NCBI GenBank assembly: GCA_947452675.1
Contig: CANGDL010000010.1
Location: 1-57,797, forward strand
Direction of reading: 5' to 3'
From: Microbacteriaceae bacterium
GTDB lineage: Bacteria > Actinomycetota > Actinomycetes > Actinomycetales > Microbacteriaceae
Length of the DNA stretch: 57,797 nucleotides
Below, piece after piece: positions 51,697 through 57,797 of the stretch; the first letter of the stretch is position 1, and every line of letters begins with the position of its first letter. A program made the position numbers and the translations under genes. The notes under the pieces are model-generated. The model did no database searches and was not told the origin of the DNA. It worked only from the letters and a program-made list of their open reading frames with translations.

Positions 51697-52965
51697 TCAA
51701 AAGGCATCGGAACCATTCGGACTGCCCATGCCGGTAGGTCCATCCCATCCCTCGCGAGCAGTGCACCAATATTTGACGTCGCAACGTCCATTTGAACCAT
51801 CGACGACGTCGTGTAATTTATCTGCGTTCGCGAAGGTGAACTCACCGGCTGAATCACCGACCTCAGGTCCAACCGCATACATGCCAGCGATAATCGGTGC
51901 GGCAACGCTTGTTCCGCCGAAGGTATACCAGCCTCCTTCGAAAGCCACAGCTACGCCGGTAGCTGGGTCAGCCACAGCAGAGACATCAGCGGTCAATTTT
52001 CCGGCGCATCCCGTTTGTGAAATGGGTTGCCAGGTCGCCGCCCGGTTGTAAAGCGAACAGCCGCTACCAGATTTGAACCATGCGGTCTCGCTCTGCCATT
52101 TGCCTCGCCCATCGACATGCAAACTTGTTCCACCAACTGCGATGACGCTCGCGAAGCTGGCTGGAGCGGAGACCCCAAAACCACTATCTCCCGTCGAGGC
52201 AACGACGGCTATTCCCTTGGCAGCTGCACTCGCATAGGACAGGTATTTTGTCTCTGCTGTGTCGAAACCTCCATAGCTATTGGAAATCGAGCGAACTCCT
52301 TTGAACGAACCAGCCACGGAAACCGCTCGATCGAAATTGGCCAGGGACGAAGTCTTAGCTTCTGCGAGAAGAATGCTGCAGTGAGGGCAGATGGCGGATG
52401 CCATTTCTATGTCCAGAGCAGTTTCCTGAGCCCATCCCTCATCCTCGGTGGCATGGTCGCCAGCTGGAACCGAGTTCTGATCCAGCTGAATGAAGCAGGG
52501 GTTTTTCCCGACTGGAATGGCGGCTACGCGCAAACCATTACCGGTGGTTTGGTCGCTGCAATCGTCCATAGAACCCAGGTTGTACATCGCCCGATAGTCG
52601 CTCAGGTCTTGAAAGGCGCTCGCCGAGTGATAGGCATCGACAACGGCAATTACCTTGTATCTCGAGCCGAGCTCGGTGACGCCATAGGCTTTGCGAATTT
52701 GATTGGCACCATAAGCGATGCCGCCCAGCGGCTGAATGGATGCTAGCGGGTGAATCTTTCCCCTAACTCCGTTGACCGAAAGCGTACGTCGTATTGCCAG
52801 ACAAGCCGCGAACCCCTTGGCTGGCTTTGAACAACTGAGTTGATCTTTCACCGTGACTTTTGGCGGCGACGCCAAGGCGCTTAGCGTCGGGCCGGTTGCC
52901 GCTAGCCCGATTAGGGAAAGGAGAATTGCCGACGTGGCTGTGATGAGGCTGGATTTTTTATTCAT
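51697..52965 (-). CDS. Secreted S53 (sedolisin-type) serine peptidase
   Basis: 422 residues from ATG 52963-52965 (MNKKSSLITA, signal peptide IGLAATGPTLSALA). The sedolisin triad is visible: Glu and Asp in WAQETALDIEMASAICP and Ser in FGGTSVAAPIIAGM, with a GDSGFGVSAP segment. A short propeptide region precedes. No long C-terminal extension. It would be a secreted acid-type peptidase. A longer reading to 53010 would need a TTG start. Its role may be protein scavenging. Confidence 0.88.
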   Translation of the reverse strand: MNKKSSLITATSAILLSLIGLAATGPTLSALASPPKVTVKDQLSCSKPAKGFAACLAIRRTLSVNGVRGKIHPLASIQPLGGIAYGANQIRKAYGVTELGSRYKVIAVVDAYHSASAFQDLSDYRAMYNLGSMDDCSDQTTGNGLRVAAIPVGKNPCFIQLDQNSVPAGDHATEDEGWAQETALDIEMASAICPHCSILLAEAKTSSLANFDRAVSVAGSFKGVRSISNSYGGFDTAETKYLSYASAAAKGIAVVASTGDSGFGVSAPASFASVIAVGGTSLHVDGRGKWQSETAWFKSGSGCSLYNRAATWQPISQTGCAGKLTADVSAVADPATGVAVAFEGGWYTFGGTSVAAPIIAGMYAVGPEVGDSAGEFTFANADKLHDVVDGSNGRCDVKYWCTAREGWDGPTGMGSPNGSDAF

Positions 52966-53072
52966 GGCGGCAAAAGTAGTTGCTGGCCGAAGTGGGTTTG
53001 AGGACTCCAATTACATCGGTGGAAAAACTCGGAATGACAGCAAGTTGTTGAAAACTTAGGCAGACTAGAGGG

Positions 53073-53516
53073 GTGGTAAATCCAAACGTTCAGGGCAAGA
53101 AGTATCCGGCCACCAACCCATACCTGGTTGGCCGCGAGAAGATTCGCGAGTTCGCCCACGCGGTCAAGTCAACTAACCCAATAAACCTCGATGTTTTCGC
53201 TGCTCAGGCCGCCGGATACACCGACGTTGTTGCCCCACCAACTTTCGCGGTGGTCGTTCAGGAGCGCAGCCTCGCAACCGTTCTTGGCGACCCTGAAGCC
53301 GACATCGATTTCAGTCGCGTGGTTCACGGTGACCAGCGTTTCATTCATGCCCGCCCGATTGTGGCCGGCGATGAATTGGTTAGCGTTCTCGAGGTTGCTA
53401 GCGTAAAGACTCTCGGCGCGCACTCGATGGTGACTTTCGAAACCAAAATCTTTGCGGAGGGCGATGAACTCGTCTGCACCGCTATTTCAACTCTCGTGGT
53501 TCGAGGTGCCGAATAA
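53073..53516 (+). CDS. hadA: Hydroxyacyl-ACP dehydratase subunit HadA
   Basis: 147 residues, UPF0336/FAS1-like hot-dog protein: N-terminal GREKIREFAHAV, PPTFAVVVQERS and VHGDQRFIHARPI, with the later VTFETKIFAEGDELVC. It pairs with the HadB MaoC-type subunit, which carries the catalytic Asp/His. GTG start. Stop overlaps hadB ATG by one base. The order hadA-hadB, with tRNA-Trp-secE-nusG-rplK nearby, matches other actinobacteria such as mycobacteria. Confidence 0.88.
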   Translation: MVNPNVQGKKYPATNPYLVGREKIREFAHAVKSTNPINLDVFAAQAAGYTDVVAPPTFAVVVQERSLATVLGDPEADIDFSRVVHGDQRFIHARPIVAGDELVSVLEVASVKTLGAHSMVTFETKIFAEGDELVCTAISTLVVRGAE

Positions 53517-53938
53517 TGACTCACATCAACATTGCTTCTCTTGAGGTTGGCCAGATCATCGGCACCGAAGAGTTCCACCTGACTCGTGACTCGCTCGTTC
53601 GCTATGCTGGCGCCTCTGGCGACTTCAACCCGATTCACTACCGCGACGACTTCGCTCAGTCGGTCGGCTTGGATGGCGTTCTCGCCCACGGCATGTTGAC
53701 CATGGGCGTTGCCGTTCAGGTTGCCGTCAACTGGGTCGGCGATGCCGGCAAGGTAATCGACTATGGAGTGCGTTTCACCAAGCCGGTTTTCGTTGATGCC
53801 CAGGATGGCGCTGTTCTCGTGGTGACCGGAAAGATCGGCGAAATCGACGCCGAAAACGGCGAAGTTCGCATTGACCTAACCGCTGCTTTCAATGACACCG
53901 TCGTGCTTGGCAAGGCCCAAGCGCGCGTTCGCCTGTAA
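53516..53938 (+). CDS. hadB: MaoC-type hydroxyacyl-ACP dehydratase subunit HadB
   Basis: 140 residues with the MaoC hydratase signature YAGASGDFNPIHYRDDFAQ (catalytic Asp and His) and AHGMLTMGVAVQV. Partner of HadA; together they dehydrate beta-hydroxyacyl-ACP in fatty-acid elongation. Only A and B are present here; mycobacteria also have HadC. Confidence 0.9.
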   Translation: MTHINIASLEVGQIIGTEEFHLTRDSLVRYAGASGDFNPIHYRDDFAQSVGLDGVLAHGMLTMGVAVQVAVNWVGDAGKVIDYGVRFTKPVFVDAQDGAVLVVTGKIGEIDAENGEVRIDLTAAFNDTVVLGKAQARVRL

Positions 53939-53958
53939 GGAATCCGGTTTCAACTCGA

Positions 53959-54993
53959 ATGCAAAACCTTAGCGAACTGACCACGATGCGTGTGGGTGGC
54001 AAGCCTGCCGAAATCATCGTGGCAAAGACTCGCGACGACCTGATCGAAGCAACCCTCGAGGTTTGGCGTTCGGGTGATGACTGGTTGATTCTTGGCGGCG
54101 GTTCGAACCTTGTGGTTGCCGACGAAGTCGATGATCTCCAAGTAATCAAGGTCGAGACCAAAGGCATCCAACGATTTAATGGGTCGGCCGAAAACAAAAC
54201 CGTTCTTCGCATCCAAGCCGGTGAAAACTGGGATGACTTCGTCGAACAGGCGCTCGAACTCGGTCTCGCTGGCGTTGAGGGAATGGCCGGGATTCCGGGA
54301 ACGGTTGGTGCCGGGCCAGTTCAAAACATTGGTGCCTATGGGCAAGAACTGAGCGACACATTTGTGCGACTTGAGTTTGTTGATTACGAGACGCACGAGA
54401 TCGTCATCCTGGATAAAGCCGACCTCGCTTTTGGTTATCGCGACAGCGTGATCAAGCGCGGCCGCACCGGGCTAATCACCTGGGTGGAGCTCGAGCTCGA
54501 GCACTTCGGCGGGCTATCGGCACCGATCAGCTCGGGACAAATTGCCGGAGCCTTTGGCGCTCAAATGGGTGACCAGTTGCCGCTTCGTGAAGTGGCCGAC
54601 AGCGTCAAGAAAATGCGCGCGACGAAGGGCATGTTGCTCAACGAAAGCGACCCAGATTCGGTCAGCTGCGGTTCGTTCTTCACGAACCCAGTGGTTAGTC
54701 ACACATTCGCTCGCACTCTGCCCGAGGTTTCACCTCGCTGGGAAACCCTCGAGGATGACGGACTCACCGTCAAGCTTTCTGCGGCTTGGCTGATTGAGAA
54801 CTCGGGAATCAACAAAGGATTTTCGCTGCCAGGATCAAAGGCTGCGATTTCATCGAAGCATTGCCTAGCAATCACCAACCGGGGCGGTGCAACCGCCGCC
54901 GAAATCGTTCAGCTCGCCAACTATGTGCAGCTGCAGGTTTCAAATCGGTTCGGAATCACCTTGGTTCCGGAACCAAACCTGATTAGTTTCTAG
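53959..54993 (+). CDS. murB: UDP-N-acetylenolpyruvoylglucosamine reductase
   Basis: 344 residues. The flavoenzyme makes UDP-MurNAc for peptidoglycan. N-terminal [17 protein letters not shown]-binding [31 protein letters not shown], the catalytic serine region [13 protein letters not shown], and the C-terminal ENSGINKGF segment are all present. Its stop lies inside a four-base overlap with the convergent aminotransferase. Confidence 0.95.
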   Translation: MQNLSELTTMRVGGKPAEIIVAKTRDDLIEATLEVWRSGDDWLILGGGSNLVVADEVDDLQVIKVETKGIQRFNGSAENKTVLRIQAGENWDDFVEQALELGLAGVEGMAGIPGTVGAGPVQNIGAYGQELSDTFVRLEFVDYETHEIVILDKADLAFGYRDSVIKRGRTGLITWVELELEHFGGLSAPISSGQIAGAFGAQMGDQLPLREVADSVKKMRATKGMLLNESDPDSVSCGSFFTNPVVSHTFARTLPEVSPRWETLEDDGLTVKLSAAWLIENSGINKGFSLPGSKAAISSKHCLAITNRGGATAAEIVQLANYVQLQVSNRFGITLVPEPNLISF

Positions 54994-56189
54994 CCAAACA
55001 ACTTCTGCAAGCGCTGAATACCCTCGAGCAGCGGGCCATCGCCGAGCGCGTAAGACAAGCGAACATAGCCCGACGGGCCGAATGCCTCACCCGGAACCAA
55101 GGCAACCTCTGCTGCATCCAGGATGTAGTCGCAAAGCTCAAGCGAGGTGTTGATCTGCTTGCCGCTCCACTCGCGACCGAGCAAGCCGGTCACGTCTGAG
55201 TAGACATAGAAAGCACCCTCAGGCATTGGCGCGTGCCAACCCGAAATCTTGTTCAGTTCGGCAACGGCCAACTTGCGACGACGGTCGAAGGCGTCCCGCA
55301 TCGCGAGCACTTCATCCTGGGGTCCAGTCAGCGCGGCAAGTGCTGCCTTCTGCGAGATGTTCGAAACGTTCGATGACAGGTGTGACTGCAGGTTTCCTGC
55401 GGCCTTCATCGCGTCAAGCGGGCCGGCCATCCAGCCCAGACGCCAACCGGTCATGGCATAGGTCTTCGCGACACCATTGACCAGGATGGTTCGGTCAATC
55501 AGCTCTGGCACTGCCTCGGTGATCGAAACAGCCTTGATTCCGTCGTAGGTCAGGTTCTGGTAGATCTCATCCGTGATGACCCACATGCCGTTTTCGTATG
55601 CCCAGCGACCGATTGCCTCGGTTTCTTCGCGGGTGTATACCGAACCGGTTGGGTTCGAAGGTGAAACGAAAAGCAAAACCTTTGAGCGCGGGGTGCGGGC
55701 AGCTTCTAGCTGCGCGACGGTTACCTTGTAGTTCTGGTCAGCGCCAGCGAAGACCTCAACCGGAACACCGCCGGCCAGGCGGATAGCTTCTGGGTAGGTT
55801 GTCCAGAACGGGGTAGGCATTAGAACCTCGTCACCCGGGTCAACCAAGGTTGCGAAAGCCTGATAAACCGCTTGTTTGCCACCATTGGTAACAACGACCT
55901 GGGCTGCTGAAATCTCGGTGCCCGAGTCAATGCGGGTCTTGTGAGCGATTGCCTCGCGAAGATCAGGCAGGCCGATTGCCGGCGTATAGCGGTGATTCTT
56001 CGGGTCGCGAACGGCGATTGCTGCCGCTTCAACGATGTGGGCAGGCGTTGCGAAGTCTGGCTCGCCGGCTGCATAGGAAATAACTGGACGACCCGCGGCC
56101 TGCAGTGATTTCGCCTTTGCATCGACCTTCAGGGTCGCAGATTCTGCGATTGAGCCAATACGCTTTGAGATTCTTGGAAAGTCAGTCAC
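54990..56189 (-). CDS. aspC: Pyridoxal-phosphate aminotransferase (AspC/aspartate type)
   Basis: 399 residues, fold-type I aminotransferase: [39 protein letters not shown], the PLP lysine in [17 protein letters not shown], and the C-terminal [12 protein letters not shown] substrate-binding Arg. Bacterial aspartate aminotransferase class Ib is the best fit. The start is GTG (56187-56189); TAGACT (complement of 56196-56201) sits six bases upstream, a leaderless pattern. Confidence 0.9.
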   Translation of the reverse strand: MTDFPRISKRIGSIAESATLKVDAKAKSLQAAGRPVISYAAGEPDFATPAHIVEAAAIAVRDPKNHRYTPAIGLPDLREAIAHKTRIDSGTEISAAQVVVTNGGKQAVYQAFATLVDPGDEVLMPTPFWTTYPEAIRLAGGVPVEVFAGADQNYKVTVAQLEAARTPRSKVLLFVSPSNPTGSVYTREETEAIGRWAYENGMWVITDEIYQNLTYDGIKAVSITEAVPELIDRTILVNGVAKTYAMTGWRLGWMAGPLDAMKAAGNLQSHLSSNVSNISQKAALAALTGPQDEVLAMRDAFDRRRKLAVAELNKISGWHAPMPEGAFYVYSDVTGLLGREWSGKQINTSLELCDYILDAAEVALVPGEAFGPSGYVRLSYALGDGPLLEGIQRLQKLFG

Positions 56190-56220
56190 CAGATAAGTCT
56201 ACCGAACGGGCATTTGGGCT

Positions 56221-56249
56221 TTGCATTATCTGGCGCCAAGGTTTACACT
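56221..56249 (+). promoter_or_regulatory. Promoter upstream of tRNA-Trp
   Basis: TTGCAT (56221-56226) and TACACT (56244-56249) are 17 bases apart and point toward tRNA-Trp, secE and nusG, giving a leader of about 110 bases. Confidence 0.5.
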
Positions 56250-56368
56250 CTTTAGAGGTAGTTTGACAACTTCTGAAGCCTAATCTGGCACAAATTCACT
56301 TTTAGATTTCAATCTAGAAGTCTGTCTTCCGTCAGATGGTTTTGAGAGTTGGCAACCTAGCCCTGTTA

Positions 56369-56441
56369 AGGGTGGTGGCTCAATTGGTAGAGCATCGGTC
56401 TCCAAAACCGAGGGTTGCAGGTTCGAGTCCTGTCCGCCCTG
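56369..56441 (+). tRNA. tRNA-Trp (anticodon CCA)
   Basis: 73 bases: acceptor AGGGTGG pairs with CCGCCCT, D-arm GCTCAATTGGTAGAGC, anticodon loop CTCCAAA, T-loop GTTCGAGTCC. CCA is not encoded (GCA follows). Directly upstream of secE, as in many actinobacteria. Confidence 0.95.
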
Positions 56442-56474
56442 CAAGTAGTTATTAGTTAGAAGAAGGAATGTCTC

Positions 56475-56738
56475 ATGGCAGATGAGCTAGAGCAGGAAGA
56501 CGTAGTCGAGCGCGCTAAGGCCGACCAGGTCGCCAAGCGCAACGTCGTCGGCCGCGTCGTTCTATTTTTCAAGCAGGTTGTTGGCGAACTAAACAAAGTC
56601 ACCAAGCCAACCTGGGCTGAGCTTCGCAACTACACCGGCGTAGTGCTGGCATTCGTTGCAGTGGTTATGGCGATCATTTCTTTCCTTGACTGGTTGTTCT
56701 ACCAGGGTGTTGTTTTCGTCTTCACCCCAACCGCGTAA
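56475..56738 (+). CDS. secE: Preprotein translocase subunit SecE
   Basis: 87 residues: charged N-terminus, then FFKQVVGELNKVTKPTW and one membrane segment (VVLAFVAVVMAIISFLDWLF), the actinobacterial single-helix SecE form. With SecY and SecG it makes the protein-export channel. Lies between tRNA-Trp and nusG, the conserved order. Confidence 0.94.
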   Translation: MADELEQEDVVERAKADQVAKRNVVGRVVLFFKQVVGELNKVTKPTWAELRNYTGVVLAFVAVVMAIISFLDWLFYQGVVFVFTPTA

Positions 56739-56786
56739 CCAACCACCAAGACGAATAAAAGTTTTCAAAACGATAGGACACATCAA

Positions 56787-57638
56787 GTGAGTGATTCAGA
56801 ACGCAACGAACTAGAGGCGCTAGCCGAGGTTGCTGTTGACGTAGCTGCTGACGCGGTTATCGCCGAAGCCGACGCTGACTTTGCTGACCTTGCCGTTGAC
56901 GCAGCCGCAGAGCTCGAGCAGGACCTAGAACTTGAAGAGGCAATCGTTGAGGCTGCAGAAGCTTCGGCATCGGTCGCTGATGAGGTTGAAGAGGGTGCTC
57001 CTCTAGAAGAAGACCCTTACCGCGAGTTCCGCAACGAACTTCGTCGCCAGCCTGGCAAGTGGTACGTAATCCACAGCTACGCAGGCTACGAGAAGCGCGT
57101 CAAGCAGAACATCGAGAACCGAAAGCTTGCTCTTGAGGGTGGCGACGACATCTTCCAAATTGAAGTTCCTATGGAAGACACCATCGAGATTAAGAACGGT
57201 CAGCGCAAGTTGGTCACCAAGGTTCGCATCCCTGGATATGTTCTTATTCGTATGGAAATGAACGAAGAATCTTGGTCGCTTGTTCGCCACACCCCAGCCG
57301 TAACCGGCTTCGTTGGCAACTCGCAGAACCCAACCCCACTTCGCCCAGATGAGGCCTTCAACATGTTGAAGACTCTTTACGTTCTTCCTGAAGAAGCAGA
57401 AGCGAAGCTTGCTGCAAAGGGTGGAGTCGCAGTCAAGGGCAAGGCAAAGGCTATTCCAATCAACGTCAACTACAAGCTTGGCGAAAGCATCATGATCAAG
57501 GATGGTTCATTCGCAGGCCTTCCTGGAACCATTTCAGAAATCAAGCCAGAAAGCGGCAAGCTCACTGTTCTTGTCTCACTCTTCGAACGTGAGACTCCGG
57601 TTGAGCTTGGCTTCGAGCAGGTCGGCCCACTGGCATAA
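56787..57638 (+). CDS. nusG: Transcription termination/antitermination factor NusG
   Basis: 283 residues. A long acidic Ala/Glu-rich N-terminal extension (about residues 1-85, typical of actinobacteria) precedes the NGN domain (KWYVIHSYAGYEKRVKQNIE, VLIRMEMNEESW, TPAVTGFVG) and the C-terminal KOW domain (IKDGSFAGLPGTISEI). It binds RNA polymerase and couples it to Rho or ribosomes. Followed by rplK. Confidence 0.96.
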   Translation: MSDSERNELEALAEVAVDVAADAVIAEADADFADLAVDAAAELEQDLELEEAIVEAAEASASVADEVEEGAPLEEDPYREFRNELRRQPGKWYVIHSYAGYEKRVKQNIENRKLALEGGDDIFQIEVPMEDTIEIKNGQRKLVTKVRIPGYVLIRMEMNEESWSLVRHTPAVTGFVGNSQNPTPLRPDEAFNMLKTLYVLPEEAEAKLAAKGGVAVKGKAKAIPINVNYKLGESIMIKDGSFAGLPGTISEIKPESGKLTVLVSLFERETPVELGFEQVGPLA

Positions 57639-57690
57639 GCCAAATCAAAGATTTTCAAAGAGTTACAAAACCCTAGTAAAGGAATAACAA

Positions 57691-57797
57691 ATGGCACCGA
57701 AGAAAAAGATCACCGGCATGATCAAGCTTCAGATCAACGCAGGCGCTGCTAACCCAGCTCCTCCGATTGGTCCAGCACTTGGCCAGCACGGTGTAAA
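57691..57797 (+). CDS. rplK: 50S ribosomal protein uL11 (3' end outside window)
   Basis: Starts ATG at 57691 behind [26 protein letters not shown] then [14 protein letters not shown], the unmistakable uL11 N-terminus. Cut by the window end. Confidence 0.96.
   Translation, partial: MAPKKKITGMIKLQINAGAANPAPPIGPALGQHGV

Overview
The window looks like chromosomal DNA of a small-genome freshwater actinobacterium, most likely a Microbacteriaceae member of the Luna (Rhodoluna/Aquiluna) type. Supporting signs are moderate GC, very tight gene packing, the 32-residue ribosomal protein bS22, an archaeal-type aspartyl-tRNA synthetase, a complete menaquinone pathway, a heliorhodopsin, and the actinobacterial order hadA-hadB ... 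tRNA-Trp-secE-nusG-rplK at the right end. Taxonomy is inferred from gene content only.

Layout. 1-7.6 kb holds housekeeping and stress genes: radA (cut by the window edge), proC, a minus-strand SOUL/aquaporin/arsC/TetR group, bS22, a LysE-type exporter, a HAD hydrolase, a glutaredoxin-like protein and aspS. 7.6-12.2 kb is a plus-strand run with a phosphoglycerate-mutase-like phosphatase and System II cytochrome c biogenesis (TlpA-like lipoprotein, CcdA, ResB, CcsB). 12.2-22.2 kb is the menaquinone block (menC, B, E, A, D, F, G and a polyprenyl synthase), followed by an MFS transporter, YajQ and a LacI regulator.

25.2-30.1 kb is a 4,849-bp accessory element inserted in tRNA-Tyr. A 53-bp direct repeat of the tRNA 3' half marks its two ends. 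It carries two small secreted proteins, a divergent HTH+TPR regulator, an Abi/UG-type reverse transcriptase (a likely antiphage gene) and two small ORFs, but no recombinase that I can see.

30.7-44.8 kb is a beta-1,3-glucan (laminarin-like) utilisation locus. It contains three tandem secreted GH16 enzymes, a divergent ABC sugar importer (binding protein and two permeases), a GH1 beta-glucosidase, a LacI regulator and two large secreted proteins of unfamiliar architecture. Four near-identical LacI-type operators, in two pairs with 67/68-bp spacing, tie the two halves together. The proposed flow is: secreted GH16 enzymes cut the polymer, carbohydrate-binding-like surface proteins may hold it, the ABC importer takes up oligosaccharides, and GH1 makes glucose.

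44.9-51.3 kb has an MMPL transporter, a heliorhodopsin gene and two tandem GH13 alpha-glucosidases. 51.4-57.8 kb has tRNA-Thr, tRNA-Met, a secreted S53 (sedolisin-type) peptidase, hadA/hadB, murB, an aminotransferase, tRNA-Trp, secE, nusG and the start of rplK. Many single genes in the window have a TANNNT box 6 bases before the start codon, which suggests widespread leaderless transcription.
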